Shown here: piece by piece, positions 1 to 10,633 of the stretch | Numbering within the stretch: position 1 is the stretch's first letter | How the letters are laid out: every line of letters starts with the position of its first letter | Made by a program: the position numbers and the translations under genes | Notes under the pieces: model-generated | What the model was told of the DNA's origin: nothing | What the model saw: only the letters and a program-made list of their open reading frames with translations | Databases searched by the model: none | Assembly (NCBI RefSeq): GCF_025642975.1 | Contig: NZ_JANZKJ010000003.1 | Location: 1 to 64,000 of the forward strand | Direction: 5' to 3' | Origin: Pseudomonas sp. RIT-PI-S | GTDB taxonomy: Bacteria; Pseudomonadota; Gammaproteobacteria; Pseudomonadales; Pseudomonadaceae | DNA: 64,000 nucleotides

Positions 1-41
1 TGCCATCGCTCGTGCCTGAACGCTCATTCCGTGGGAAAACC

Positions 42-2111
42 ATGCCTGCCTTTCTTTCTGCACTCCGCTCCCCCCGCTCCGCCGCGCTGCTGCTAGGTGC
101 CTTGGCCAGCCCAACGGCATTGGCCGCCGAAGACCTGCGCCCCGGCCGCCCCGAGGACGTTGAACTGGCGCCGACCGTAGTCACCGCCGTAGCGCCTACT
201 TCTCCGCTGACCATCACCACCGATCCCAAGGCCCCAAGGCAGCCGCTCCCGGCCACTGATGGCGCCGATTACCTCAAGACCATTCCCGGCTTCAGCGCCA
301 TCCGCAATGGCGGCAGCAATGGCGACCCGGTGTTGCGCGGCATGTTCGGCTCCAGGCTGAATATCCTCGCCAACGGCGGGCAGATCGTCGGCGCCTGCCC
401 CGGCCGCATGGACGCACCCACCTCGTATATCGCGCCCCAGAGCTACGACCGCCTGGTAGTGGTCAAGGGCCCGCAGACGGTGCAATGGGGCCCTGGAGCT
501 TCCGCCGGCACGGTGCGTTTCGAGCGGGACCCGGAGGCCTTTGAAGAGCCAGGCGCCAGGGCCGACGCCACCTTGCTGGCCGGCTCCAACGGCCGCTTCG
601 AGCGCCGGCTGGATACTGCCGCCGGCAGCCGCGAGGGCTATGCGCGTTTCATCGCCAACGAGGCCTTTGCCGATGACTACTCCGACGGCAGCGGCAACAC
701 TGTCCCCTCGCGCTGGCGCAAGTGGAATGGCGACCTCGCCCTGGGCTGGACACCCGACCCCGACAGCCTGGTCGAGCTGTCTGCCGGCAAAGGCGACGGT
801 GAGGCGCGCTATGCCGGGCGTGGCATGGACGGCGCCAGCTTCAAGCGCGAAAGCCTGGGCCTGCGGATGGAGCGCCACGGCCTGGGCGAGGTATGGCAGG
901 GGATAGAAGCCCAGCTGTATTACAACTACGCCGACCACGTGATGGATAACTACAGCCTGCGCACGCCGCCAAGCGGCGGCATGATGGCCGGCCCCATGGC
1001 CAGTAACGTGGACCGGCGCACCCTCGGAGGGCGGCTCAAGGGCACGTGGGAATGGCAGGACGTGGAACTGGTGGCCGGGGTGGATGCGCAAACCAGCGAG
1101 CACCGCAAGCGGTCCGCGATGGGGGAAGGCGCCTACAAAGAGGTGCCTCGCAGTAAAGACGCGGAGATGACCGACCTGGGGGCCTTTGCCGAGCTGACCT
1201 GGCACGCCAGCGAGCAAGGCCGCTGGATCGGCGGCGCCCGGCTGGACCGGGCCAGCGCCAAGGACTACCGCACCACCCTTGGCTCGGGGATGGCCGCTCG
1301 GCCAAACCCTACCGCCGGCCACGAGCGCAACGACACCCTGCCCAGCGGCTTCGTGCGCTATGAACACGACCTGCAGGGCCTACCACTGACGGCCTATGCC
1401 GGCCTGGGCCATGCGCAGCGCTTCCCGGACTACTGGGAGCTGTATTCAGCCACCAGCGGGCCAGCGGGCAGTGCCAACGCGTTCGCCGCGATCCGCCCGG
1501 AAAAAACCACCCAGCTGGACACCGGCTTGCAGTACCAAGGCGAGCAACTGGAAGCCTGGGTGTCGGCCTACGCCGGGGAAGTGCGCGATTACATCCTGTT
1601 CGACTACACCGGCGGCCAGTCCATGGCGCGCAATATCAATGCGCACATCGCGGGCGGCGAACTGGGCAGCGCCTGGCGTTTCAACGACCACTGGAAGGCC
1701 GATGCCACCCTCGCCTACGCCTGGGGCGAAAACCGCAGCGATGGCACCGCCCTGGCGCAGATGCCCCCATTGGAAACCCGTCTGGGCCTGACCTACCTCC
1801 ACGATCGCTGGAGCGCCGGGGCGCTTTGGCGGCTGGCCAGCGCGCAGCACCGCACCGACCCCGGCCGCGGCAATGTGGTGGGCAAGGACTACCGCGACAC
1901 GCCCGGTTTCGGGGTGTTTTCCCTTAACGGCGCGGTGCGCCTGAACAAGCACCTGAAAGTCAGCGCCGGGGTGGACAACCTCTTCGGCAAAACCTACGCC
2001 GAACACCTCAACCTCGCGGGCAATGCCGGCTTCGGCTATCCAGGCGATGGCACCCGCCCCGTCAACGAACCGGGGCGTACGCTCTGGACCCAAGTGGACT
2101 TGAGCTTCTAG
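42..2111 (+). CDS. oprC: TonB-dependent copper receptor, OprC type
   Basis: Outer-membrane TonB-gated barrel, 689 residues from the ATG at 42. An in-frame GTG at 12 would add ten residues ahead of a normal signal peptide, so I prefer 42. Signal peptide ends near residue 29 and a TonB-box-like VVTAV lies at about 46-50. The plug domain carries a CxxxM motif (C119, M123) inside GACPGRMDAPTSY, which in OprC binds copper at the extracellular side. The barrel ends in a C-terminal aromatic residue (DLSF), as expected for an outer-membrane protein. It is followed after 8 bp by a PepSY membrane protein, a common pairing for metal or siderophore receptors. Family assignment is firm; copper specificity is inferred from the motif. 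Confidence 0.9.
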   Translation: MPAFLSALRSPRSAALLLGALASPTALAAEDLRPGRPEDVELAPTVVTAVAPTSPLTITTDPKAPRQPLPATDGADYLKTIPGFSAIRNGGSNGDPVLRGMFGSRLNILANGGQIVGACPGRMDAPTSYIAPQSYDRLVVVKGPQTVQWGPGASAGTVRFERDPEAFEEPGARADATLLAGSNGRFERRLDTAAGSREGYARFIANEAFADDYSDGSGNTVPSRWRKWNGDLALGWTPDPDSLVELSAGKGDGEARYAGRGMDGASFKRESLGLRMERHGLGEVWQGIEAQLYYNYADHVMDNYSLRTPPSGGMMAGPMASNVDRRTLGGRLKGTWEWQDVELVAGVDAQTSEHRKRSAMGEGAYKEVPRSKDAEMTDLGAFAELTWHASEQGRWIGGARLDRASAKDYRTTLGSGMAARPNPTAGHERNDTLPSGFVRYEHDLQGLPLTAYAGLGHAQRFPDYWELYSATSGPAGSANAFAAIRPEKTTQLDTGLQYQGEQLEAWVSAYAGEVRDYILFDYTGGQSMARNINAHIAGGELGSAWRFNDHWKADATLAYAWGENRSDGTALAQMPPLETRLGLTYLHDRWSAGALWRLASAQHRTDPGRGNVVGKDYRDTPGFGVFSLNGAVRLNKHLKVSAGVDNLFGKTYAEHLNLAGNAGFGYPGDGTRPVNEPGRTLWTQVDLSF

Positions 2112-2119
2112 GAGGCCCC

Positions 2120-3493
2120 ATGCGCAGCAACAGCGTTTCGTTCTACAACCTGGCGTGGCGGTGGCACTTCTATGCCGGCCTGCTGGTCGCCCCGGTGCTG
2201 ATCCTGCTGGCCATCACCGGCATCGTTTACCTGTTCAAGCCGCAACTGGACCCGTTGCTTTATCCACACCTGATGCGAGTAGAGGCCGCGGGGCAGGAAT
2301 TGCCGGCAGATACCCTGCTTGCCCAGGTGCGTGAACGATACCCGAGCGCCAGCATCGACCAATACCTGCCGCCGGCTACGCCAGAGAGCAGCGGGCAGTT
2401 CGTGCTGCAGGCCGGCGGCACCACACTCAACCTGTTTATCGACCCCTACCGCGGGCAGGTGCTGGGCACTCAAGACGCCACCTATAACCTCCAAGCCATT
2501 GCCCGCAAGCTGCACGGCGAATTGATGATCGGCAAGGTTGGCGATGCCGCGGTGGAACTGGCCGCCGGCTGGGGCATTGTGCTGGTGGTGTCTGGGCTGT
2601 ACCTGTGGTGGCCCCGCGGCAGCAAGGGGGCCGGGGTGTTCTGGCCGCGCCTGCGCAGCCGCGGCCGGCTGTTCTGGCGAGACCTGCACGCGGTGGTCGG
2701 TTTCTGGGGCTCGCTAACGCTGCTGTTCATGCTGCTCACCGGCATGACTTGGACCGGTATCTGGGGCAAGCAATACGCCGAGCTGTGGAATCGCTTTCCA
2801 GTGGGCATGTTCAGCGATATCCCGCTTTCGGATGTAAAGGCCCGCAGCCTGAACGAGAACGCCAGCCAACAGACCGTGCCCTGGGCCCTGGAAACCACGC
2901 CCATGCCCATGAGCAGCGGCGCCCATGCCGAGCATATGGGCCACGCCACTGCGGGCAACGACCCGGCAGCGCCGCAAGTGGGCCTACAGGCGGTGATTGA
3001 AACCGCTGAGCGCGCTGGCGTTCACCCAGGCTACAGCATCACCCTGCCGAAAACCGGCAGCGGCGTTTACACGGTTTCGGTGTTCGCCGACGACCCGCGC
3101 AACGACGCAACCCTGCACATCGACCAGTACACCGGTAAGGTGCTGGTGGACGTGCGCTGGGCACAGTACGGCCCGGTCGCCCGGGCTACGGAGCTGGCGG
3201 TGATGCTGCACGAAGGGCGTATGTTCGGCCTGGCCAACCAACTGATCGTGCTGGTGATCTGCCTGATGGTGCTGCTCAGCGCCCTCAGCGGCCTGGTGAT
3301 CTGGTGGAAACGCCGGCCCACGGGCCAGTTGGGCGTACCGCCACTGCGCCACGGCCTGCCGCTGTGGAAAACCGCCGTGGGCGTGATGGTGATGTTGGGC
3401 GTGGCCTTCCCGCTGGTAGGTGCGTCGCTGGTGCTGGTCGCGCTGCTGGAATACGGCGTGCTGCGCTGGATGCGTAACCCAGCCCTCCGATAA
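2120..3493 (+). CDS. PepSY domain inner-membrane protein (PepSY-associated TM family)
   Basis: Inner-membrane protein of 457 residues with an N-terminal TM segment (about 12-34), further segments near 145-165, 193-215 and 372-395, and a C-terminal hydrophobic pair. PepSY-like periplasmic regions lie between them, including VYTVSVFADDP and HIDQYTGKVL. It resembles flavoreductase-like partners encoded beside TonB receptors. A loop at residues 262-277 is rich in Met and His (MPMSSGAHAEHMGH), which would suit copper binding on the periplasmic side. The gene starts 8 bp after oprC with GGAGG ahead of the ATG, so the two are almost certainly one transcript. Role in copper handling is inferred from partner and loop composition. 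Confidence 0.85.
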   Translation: MRSNSVSFYNLAWRWHFYAGLLVAPVLILLAITGIVYLFKPQLDPLLYPHLMRVEAAGQELPADTLLAQVRERYPSASIDQYLPPATPESSGQFVLQAGGTTLNLFIDPYRGQVLGTQDATYNLQAIARKLHGELMIGKVGDAAVELAAGWGIVLVVSGLYLWWPRGSKGAGVFWPRLRSRGRLFWRDLHAVVGFWGSLTLLFMLLTGMTWTGIWGKQYAELWNRFPVGMFSDIPLSDVKARSLNENASQQTVPWALETTPMPMSSGAHAEHMGHATAGNDPAAPQVGLQAVIETAERAGVHPGYSITLPKTGSGVYTVSVFADDPRNDATLHIDQYTGKVLVDVRWAQYGPVARATELAVMLHEGRMFGLANQLIVLVICLMVLLSALSGLVIWWKRRPTGQLGVPPLRHGLPLWKTAVGVMVMLGVAFPLVGASLVLVALLEYGVLRWMRNPALR

Positions 3494-3817
3494 TTACAGG
3501 GGCGGGTGACGCCCCGCGGGCCCACATTCGCAACCCGATCTCTCTTGTGAGTCCGTTGCATCGGGTTCGCGGGCTGCGCCCGCTCCCACACGCGTCGGCT
3601 CCCAGTCCGTTAGCGGTAGCAGCACCACAAACAGGCACAACCGCGCACCACCCCCCGCTTCGAGCCCCACCCTGGCGCAACGCCGGGGTTGACCGATCCG
3701 TCAGGATCCCCGCCCCAGGCCCGTTCCGCTCTTTCGGCATACCCCTTGCAATGACCCGTTCAGGAGCATGCCGTCTGCCCATCCAAAGACCAAAAACCAA
3801 AGCACTGGAGATAGCAC
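3494..3817. other. Intergenic region before the urea operon
   Basis: This 324-bp gap holds a GC-rich REP-like palindrome near 3565-3592 (CGCGGGCTGCGCCCGC followed by TCCCACA), an outer dyad pairing CAACCCGAT with ATCGGGTT, and a candidate sigma-54 promoter at 3734-3751. No convincing small gene was found. Confidence 0.6.
3734..3751 (+). promoter_or_regulatory. Candidate sigma-54 (-24/-12) promoter for urtA
   Basis: TCGGCATACCCCTTGCA keeps the invariant GG and GC with exactly ten bases between them and a perfect TTGCA at -12. It departs from TGGCAC at two places in the -24 box. It ends about 67 bp before the urtA ATG. Nitrogen-limited expression through NtrC and RpoN would fit a urea importer; I did not find a clean NtrC dyad upstream. 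Confidence 0.5.
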
Positions 3818-5083
3818 ATGAAGCGCCGCAGTTTGCTAAAGGCTTTTACCCTCTCGGCTTCCGTTGCCGCGATGGGCTTGACCTGGACCGTCCAGGCCGC
3901 GGAAACCATCAAGGTTGGCATTCTGCATTCGCTCTCCGGGACCATGGCGATCTCCGAAACGTCCCTCAAGGACATGGCCCTGATGACCATCGACGAGATC
4001 AACAAAGCCGGCGGGGTCAACGGTAAGCAGCTTGAGCCAGTGGTGGTGGACCCAGCTTCCAACTGGCCGCTGTTCGCGGAAAAAGGCCGTCAGCTGCTGA
4101 CCCAGGACAAGGTCGCGGTGGTGTTCGGCTGCTGGACCTCCGTGTCGCGCAAATCCGTGCTGCCGGTGTTCGAGGAACTCAACGGGCTGCTCTTCTACCC
4201 GGTGCAGTACGAAGGCGAGGAAATGAGCCCCAACGTGTTCTACACCGGCGCAGCCCCCAACCAGCAGGCCATTCCCGCGGTGGAATACCTGATGAGTGAA
4301 GACGGCGGCGCGGCCAAGCGCTTCTTCCTCCTGGGCACGGACTACGTGTATCCACGCACCACCAACAAGATCTTGCGTGCCTTCCTGCACAGCAAGGGCG
4401 TGGCCGACAAAGACATCGAAGAGGTGTACACCCCTTTCGGCCACAGCGATTACCAAACCATCGTTGCCAACATCAAGAAGTTCTCCGCCGGCGGCAAAAC
4501 CGCGGTCATCTCGACCGTCAACGGCGACTCCAACGTGCCGTTCTACAAAGAGCTGGCCAACCAGGGGCTGAAGGCGACCGAGGTGCCAGTGGTGGCCTTC
4601 TCGGTGGGCGAAGAAGAATTGCGCGGTATCGATACCAAGCCGCTGGTGGGCAACCTCGCCGCCTGGAACTACTTCGAATCGGTGGAGAACGACGTCAACA
4701 AGAAATTCGTCGCGGATTGGAAGGCCTATGCCCAGGCCCACAACCTGCCTAATGCCAACACCACCGTGACCAACGACCCGATGGAAGCCACCTACGTGGG
4801 CATCCACATGTGGGCGCAGGCAGTGGAGAAGGCCAAGAGCACCGATGTGGACAAAGTGCGTGAAGCCATGGCCGGGCAGACCTTCAAGGCGCCCTCGGGC
4901 TTTACCCTGACCATGGACAACACCAACCACCACCTGCACAAGCCGGTGATGATCGGTGAAATCCAGGACGACGGTCAGTTCAACGTGGTGTGGCAAACCA
5001 AAGAGCCCATCCGCGCCCAGCCGTGGAGCCCGTTCATCCCCGGCAACGACAAAAAGCCTGACCACCCGGTGAAGAGCAACTGA
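3818..5083 (+). CDS. urtA: Urea ABC transporter substrate-binding protein UrtA
   Basis: Periplasmic type 1 (Leu/Ile/Val-family) binding protein of 421 residues that delivers urea to the UrtBC permease. The family core begins at ETIKVGILHSLSGTMAISE and continues through the typical FGCWTSVSRKSVLPVFEE and LLFYPVQYEGEE segments. The leader MKRRSLLKAFTLSASVAAMG contains RRSLLK, resembling a twin-arginine signal, so export in folded form is possible. First gene of the urt-ure block; the next gene begins 66 bp downstream. A sigma-54-like promoter lies upstream. Assignment to urea rather than amino acids rests on sequence type and on the linked UrtB-E and urease genes. Confidence 0.95.
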   Translation: MKRRSLLKAFTLSASVAAMGLTWTVQAAETIKVGILHSLSGTMAISETSLKDMALMTIDEINKAGGVNGKQLEPVVVDPASNWPLFAEKGRQLLTQDKVAVVFGCWTSVSRKSVLPVFEELNGLLFYPVQYEGEEMSPNVFYTGAAPNQQAIPAVEYLMSEDGGAAKRFFLLGTDYVYPRTTNKILRAFLHSKGVADKDIEEVYTPFGHSDYQTIVANIKKFSAGGKTAVISTVNGDSNVPFYKELANQGLKATEVPVVAFSVGEEELRGIDTKPLVGNLAAWNYFESVENDVNKKFVADWKAYAQAHNLPNANTTVTNDPMEATYVGIHMWAQAVEKAKSTDVDKVREAMAGQTFKAPSGFTLTMDNTNHHLHKPVMIGEIQDDGQFNVVWQTKEPIRAQPWSPFIPGNDKKPDHPVKSN

Positions 5084-5149
5084 CCCACCGCCTCCATGGG
5101 CCGCGGCCCTGCGCTCGAGCAGGTGCCGCCAAGGCGTGAGGAAAGCCTG

Positions 5150-6712
5150 ATGCGTATTGACCGCCTGCTGTTGCTTTTCGCCCTGCTGCTGCCGCTGGCC
5201 GCCCACGCCAGTGATGCTGGAGATTTCGTGGCAAGCGATGCCACGGGCCAGGCCAAGTTGCTGGAAACCTGGGCTGCGCAGCCGGTGCCTGAACGCCTTG
5301 GCCTGCTCCAGGCACTGCAAGATGGCCGGCTGGCCGCCGACAGCGAGAAGCACCCCTTTATCGACACCGACGGCAAGTTGCAAGGCATTGATACCCCCGT
5401 GCCCAGCGACGAGCCGCGCAAGCTGCGCCTCAATAACCGATTACGCGGCCTGGTCAACAATGCCCTGGCCAGCCATCAATTACTCTCCAATGACAACCCC
5501 ACGCGCCTGGCTGCCGCGCAGCAGTTACAGCGCAGCGCTTTGCCCGGCCAGGTCGGCGCCTTGCAGCATCAGTTCGAGGGTGAACAGGTGCCCGTGGTGA
5601 AGGCCGCCCTGGGGCTGGCGTTGGCCAACCTGCAACTCACCGACCCCGCCGCCGAGGTGCGCCTGCGGGCAGTGCGGTTGCTCGGCGAGACGGGTGACCC
5701 GGTGGCCCGTACGCGCCTGCAAGCGCTGCTCGAGCCCGGCGCCGAGGCCGACGCGGGGGTGCGCACCGCCGCCCAGACCAGCCTGGTGCAGATCAACCGT
5801 CAGCTGAGGATCGGCGAGCTGCTCGGGCAGGCGTTCAGCGGGCTTTCCCTAGGCTCGATCCTGTTGCTGGCCGCCCTCGGCCTGGCCATCACCTTCGGCC
5901 TGCTCGGGGTCATCAACATGGCTCACGGCGAGATGCTGATGCTCGGCGCCTACACCACCTATGTGGTGCAGTCGTTGCTTCAGCACTATGCCCCCGCTGC
6001 GCTGGCGTGGTACCCGCTGGTGGCACTGCCGGCGGCGTTCTTCGTGACCGCGGCCATCGGCATGGCGTTGGAGCGCACGGTGATCCGCCACCTGTATGGG
6101 CGCCCGCTGGAAACCCTGCTGGCAACCTGGGGCATCAGCCTGATCCTGATCCAGTTGATCCGCCTGTTGTTCGGCGCGCAAAACGTCGAGGTCGCCAACC
6201 CCGCGTGGCTCTCCGGCGGGGTTCAACTGCTGCCCAACCTGGTGCTGCCGTACAACCGCCTGGTGATCATCGGTTTCTCACTGTTCGTGGTGGGGCTCAC
6301 CTGGCTGCTCCTGAACAAAACCCGGCTGGGCCTCAACGTGCGCGCAGTCACTCAGAACCGCAACATGGCCGCCTGCTGCGGGGTGCCTACCGGGCGGGTC
6401 GACATGCTCGCCTTCGGCCTGGGCTCGGGCATCGCCGGGCTGGGCGGGGTAGCGCTGAGCCAGATCGGCAACGTCGGCCCGGACCTGGGCCAGAGCTACA
6501 TCATCGACTCCTTCCTGGTGGTGGTGCTAGGCGGCGTGGGGCAATTGGCGGGGAGTATCTGCGCGGCCTTCGGCCTGGGCATCGCCAACAAGTTCCTTGA
6601 GCCGCAGATCGGCGCGGTGCTGGGCAAGATCCTTATCCTGGCGTTGATCATCCTGTTCATCCAGAAACGCCCGCAGGGGCTTTTCGCACTCAAAGGGCGG
6701 GTGATCGACTGA
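5150..6712 (+). CDS. urtB: Urea ABC transporter permease UrtB
   Basis: Inner-membrane permease of 520 residues. I chose the ATG at 5150 because it follows GAGGAAAGCCTG and begins a clear signal peptide (MRIDRLLLLFALLLPLAAHA); an upstream in-frame ATG at 5096 lacks both. Residues about 20-230 form a soluble, alpha-helical region expected in the periplasm, a feature of UrtB not shared with LivH. The LivH-like membrane core follows, with GLAITFGLLGVINMAHGEM, and ends at KRPQGLFALKGRVID. The stop overlaps the urtC start (TGATG), so the two permeases are translationally coupled. Confidence 0.95.
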   Translation: MRIDRLLLLFALLLPLAAHASDAGDFVASDATGQAKLLETWAAQPVPERLGLLQALQDGRLAADSEKHPFIDTDGKLQGIDTPVPSDEPRKLRLNNRLRGLVNNALASHQLLSNDNPTRLAAAQQLQRSALPGQVGALQHQFEGEQVPVVKAALGLALANLQLTDPAAEVRLRAVRLLGETGDPVARTRLQALLEPGAEADAGVRTAAQTSLVQINRQLRIGELLGQAFSGLSLGSILLLAALGLAITFGLLGVINMAHGEMLMLGAYTTYVVQSLLQHYAPAALAWYPLVALPAAFFVTAAIGMALERTVIRHLYGRPLETLLATWGISLILIQLIRLLFGAQNVEVANPAWLSGGVQLLPNLVLPYNRLVIIGFSLFVVGLTWLLLNKTRLGLNVRAVTQNRNMAACCGVPTGRVDMLAFGLGSGIAGLGGVALSQIGNVGPDLGQSYIIDSFLVVVLGGVGQLAGSICAAFGLGIANKFLEPQIGAVLGKILILALIILFIQKRPQGLFALKGRVID

Positions 6713-7787
6713 TGAACCAACCCCTGATGGTTTCCGTTGCACGCAAGGCCGGGCCGCGCCTGTCCATTGCCGTGGGCATGGTAGGCCTGGCCGTCCTGCT
6801 GGCGTTGCCGCTGCTGTCGCTGTTGCCAGAAGGCAGCAGCCTGCAAGTGTCGGCCTATACGCTCACCCTGGTGGGCAAGATCCTCTGCTACGCCATAGTC
6901 GCGTTAGCGCTGGACCTGGTATGGGGCTATGCCGGGCTGTTGTCCCTCGGCCACGGGTTGTTCTTCGCGCTGGGCGGCTACGCCATGGGCATGTACCTGA
7001 TGCGCGAGGCGGCCGGCGACGGGCTGCCGGCGTTCATGACCTTCCTGTCGTGGAGCGAGCTGCCGTGGTATTGGGTGGGCACCGAGCATTTTCTCTGGGC
7101 GCTGTGCCTGGTGGTGCTGGCGCCGGGGTTGCTGGCGCTGGTGTTCGGCTTCTTCGCCTTCCGCTCACGAATCAAGGGCGTGTACTTCTCGATCATGACC
7201 CAAGCGCTGACCTTCGCCGGCACGCTGCTGTTCTTTCGCAACGAAACCGGCTTCGGCGGTAACAACGGCTTCACTAACTTTCGCACGCTGCTCGGGTTTT
7301 CGGTCACGTCCCAAGGCACCCGCGCGGTGTTGTTCCTGCTCACGGTGGCGCTGCTGCTGGCTAGCCTTTTGCTCGGCTGGCGCCTGGCGCGGAGCAAGTT
7401 CGGGCGCGTCCTCACGGCCCTGCGCGACGCGGAAAACCGCCTGATGTTCTGCGGCTACGATCCGCGTGGCTTCAAGCTGTTCGTATGGGTGCTCAGCGCC
7501 GTGCTGTGCGGCCTGGCCGGCGCGCTGTACGTGCCTCAAGTGGGCATCATCAACCCAAGCGAAATGTCTCCGACCAACTCCATCGAAGCGGCCGTCTGGG
7601 TCGCCCTTGGCGGCCGTGGCACCTTGATCGGCCCGCTGTTGGGCGCGGGCCTGGTCAATGGCATGAAGAGCTGGTTCACCGTGGCGTTCCCCGAATACTG
7701 GCTGTTCTTCCTTGGCGCACTGTTTATCGTGGTAACCCTTTACCTGCCCAAGGGCGTGATCGGCCTGCTGAACAAGCGAGGTGACGT

Positions 7788-7791
<4 letters not shown>
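6712..7791 (+). CDS. urtC: Urea ABC transporter permease UrtC
   Basis: Second inner-membrane permease, 359 residues, LivM-like. It has about nine hydrophobic segments, the conserved LDLVWGYAGLLSLGHGLFFALGGY block, and EMSPTNSIEAAVWVALGGRGTL near the C-terminus, which are usual for UrtC. Its ATG shares a base with the urtB stop, and its own TGA overlaps the GTG of urtD. This arrangement indicates tight co-translation of the importer subunits. Confidence 0.95.
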
Positions 7792-8642
<851 letters not shown>

Positions 8643-8726
8643 GGCGCCCCTTCGGGGAGCGGCAAGTTGAAGGGCTGCAAGCGGCAATGCCGGGCGCAAC
8701 ACCACTGTGAAGCTCGTCGCCGCGCA

Positions 8727-8752
8727 CGATCGCCGGCAAGCCGTGCTGCTAC
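8727..8752 (-). repeat. REP half-element between urtD and urtE
   Basis: Read on the minus strand this is GTAGCAGCACGGCTTGCCGG and its flank, matching the core of the inverted repeats elsewhere in the window. It sits in the 131-bp gap that interrupts an otherwise tightly packed operon. Confidence 0.7.
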
Positions 8753-8773
8753 GGGTTTAATAAGGACGTAACC

Positions 8774-9472
8774 ATGCTTGAAGTTTCAGACCTTCACCAG
8801 TTCTACGGCGGCAGCCACATCCTGCGGGGCCTTTCCTTCGAGGCGCGGGTGGGCGAGGTTACGTGCCTGCTTGGGCGCAATGGCGTGGGCAAGACCACCC
8901 TGCTGCGTTGCCTGATGGGGCTGCTGCCGGCCAAGGAAGGCCAAGTGCGCTGGGATGGCCAGGCGGTTACCGGGTTCAAGCCGCATCAGCGGGTGCAGGC
9001 CGGTATCGCCTATGTGCCCCAGGGGCGGGAAATCTTCCCGCGGCTCACCGTGGAGGAGAACCTGCTGATGGGCCTGTCTCGCTTCCCCGCTCGCGAGGCG
9101 CGAGAGGTGCCTGGGTTTATCTACGAGCTGTTCCCGGTGCTGCTGCAGATGAAACACCGCCGTGGCGGCGACCTTTCCGGTGGCCAGCAGCAACAGCTCG
9201 CTATCGGCCGGGCGCTGGCCAGCCGGCCGCGGCTGCTGATTCTCGACGAGCCCACCGAGGGCATTCAGCCCTCAGTGATCAAGGAGATCGGGGCGGTGAT
9301 CCGCAAGCTGGCGGCACGAGGCGACATGGCCATCCTGCTGGTGGAACAGTTCTATGACTTTGCCGCGGAGCTTGCCGACCATTACATGGTGATGGCCCGT
9401 GGCGAGATCATCCGCGAAGGCCGTGGCGCCGACATGGAAGCCGACGGCGTTCGCGGCCTGGTGACGATCTGA
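8774..9472 (+). CDS. urtE: Urea ABC transporter ATPase UrtE
   Basis: LivF-type ATPase of 232 residues with Walker [10 protein letters not shown], signature [15 protein letters not shown] and Walker [15 protein letters not shown]. The glutamate-containing EGIQPS after Walker B is characteristic of UrtE. It starts 131 bp after urtD with AAGGACGTAACC ahead of the ATG, the only real gap inside the importer genes, and ends four bases before ureD. This joins urea uptake directly to urease genes. Confidence 0.95.
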   Translation: MLEVSDLHQFYGGSHILRGLSFEARVGEVTCLLGRNGVGKTTLLRCLMGLLPAKEGQVRWDGQAVTGFKPHQRVQAGIAYVPQGREIFPRLTVEENLLMGLSRFPAREAREVPGFIYELFPVLLQMKHRRGGDLSGGQQQQLAIGRALASRPRLLILDEPTEGIQPSVIKEIGAVIRKLAARGDMAILLVEQFYDFAAELADHYMVMARGEIIREGRGADMEADGVRGLVTI

Positions 9473-9476
9473 CCCC

Positions 9477-10307
9477 ATGACCTTGCCCGCGTTGTTCATC
9501 CCCCATTGGCATGCCGAACTGGAGCTGGCCTACGCCCGCAGCGATGGCTGCACGCGGCCGGTGCGCCGCCGTCACCTGGGCCCGCTGCGGGTGCAGAAGC
9601 ACCTCTATCCGGAAGGCCCGCAGGTGTGCCAGCACATCATCATCCACCCGCCCGCTGGCATCGCCGGCGGTGATCGCCTGGCCCTCTCGGCCAGCGTGGG
9701 CGAACACGCCTGGGCGCAGCTGACCAGCCCTGGCGCGGCCAAGTGGTACCGGGCGGGATCACCGGCCCGGCAAACCCTCGAGCTTCACGCGGCGGCTGGC
9801 GCGACGCTGGAATGGCTGCCGCAGGAAACCATCGTGTTCAGCGGCGCCCAGGCCGAGCTGCACACGAACATCAACCTGGAAGGCGATGCCCGCCTGTGTT
9901 ACTGGGATGTAGTCGCCCTGGGCCGCCCGGCCAGTGGCGAGGCTTTCAGCACTGGCTGCTTCCAGGCCGCGCTGGATGTACGCCGCGACGGCCAGCTGCT
10001 GTGGCACGAGCACCAGCGCCTGGTGGGCGGCGACCGCCTGCTGGCCTCACCGATTGGCTTGCGCGGCCAGCCGGTGTTCGCCACCCTGCTGGTCACCGGC
10101 GAGGCCGGCCCAGCGCTGCTGGAACAATGCCGCGCGCTACCCTGCCAGGGGCAGGGTGACCTCAGCCAGTTGCCGGGGCTGTTGATCGCGCGCTGCCTCG
10201 CCAGCGAAGCCCTGCATGCCCGCGACTGGCTGATCAGCCTGTGGCGGTTGCTGCGCCCGGCTTTATTAGGCCGGGAAGCGGTCGTGCCGCGCATCTGGAC
10301 CACTTGA
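9477..10307 (+). CDS. ureD: Urease accessory protein UreD
   Basis: Cytoplasmic chaperone of 276 residues (also called UreH) that binds apo-urease and, with UreF and UreG, helps deliver nickel. The conserved family blocks [15 protein letters not shown] ([14 protein letters not shown]), [10 protein letters not shown] and WLPQETIVF are present. It begins four bases after urtE, so it probably shares the importer transcript, and it precedes ureA by 16 bp. Confidence 0.95.
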   Translation: MTLPALFIPHWHAELELAYARSDGCTRPVRRRHLGPLRVQKHLYPEGPQVCQHIIIHPPAGIAGGDRLALSASVGEHAWAQLTSPGAAKWYRAGSPARQTLELHAAAGATLEWLPQETIVFSGAQAELHTNINLEGDARLCYWDVVALGRPASGEAFSTGCFQAALDVRRDGQLLWHEHQRLVGGDRLLASPIGLRGQPVFATLLVTGEAGPALLEQCRALPCQGQGDLSQLPGLLIARCLASEALHARDWLISLWRLLRPALLGREAVVPRIWTT

Positions 10308-10323
10308 ACCTAACGGAACCGCC

Positions 10324-10626
10324 ATGGACCTGACCCCACGCGAGAAAGACAAGCTGCTGATTTTCACCGCCGGCCTGGTCGCCGAACGGCGCCTGGCCCG
10401 GGGGTTGAAACTCAACTATCCCGAAGCGATGGCGTACATTTCCGCCGCGCTGCTCGAAGGCGCGCGCGATGGCCGAACGGTCGCCGAGCTGATGCACTAC
10501 GGCACTACCCTGCTCAGCCGCGACCAAGTGATGGACGGCATCGCCGAGATGATCCCGGAGATCCAGGTCGAGGCCACCTTCCCGGACGGCACCAAACTTG
10601 TGACCGTTCACCAGCCCATCGTTTGA
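10324..10626 (+). CDS. ureA: Urease gamma subunit
   Basis: Small structural subunit of 100 residues, normal length for the three-subunit urease. It shows [21 protein letters not shown] at the N-terminus and [21 protein letters not shown] at the C-terminus, both standard. It assembles with UreB and UreC into the (alpha-beta-gamma)3 enzyme. It is separated from ureB by two acetyltransferase genes rather than adjoining it. Confidence 0.97.
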   Translation: MDLTPREKDKLLIFTAGLVAERRLARGLKLNYPEAMAYISAALLEGARDGRTVAELMHYGTTLLSRDQVMDGIAEMIPEIQVEATFPDGTKLVTVHQPIV

Positions 10627-10633
10627 GGCCCTG

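Noticed and set aside
12..41. GTG extension of the copper receptor gene
   Set aside because: It adds charged residues ahead of a normal signal peptide start at 42.
3836..5383. Long open frame of 515 codons opposite urtA/urtB
   Set aside because: It is antisense to a well-supported gene, has His/Val-rich shadow composition, and no RBS; high GC favours such frames.
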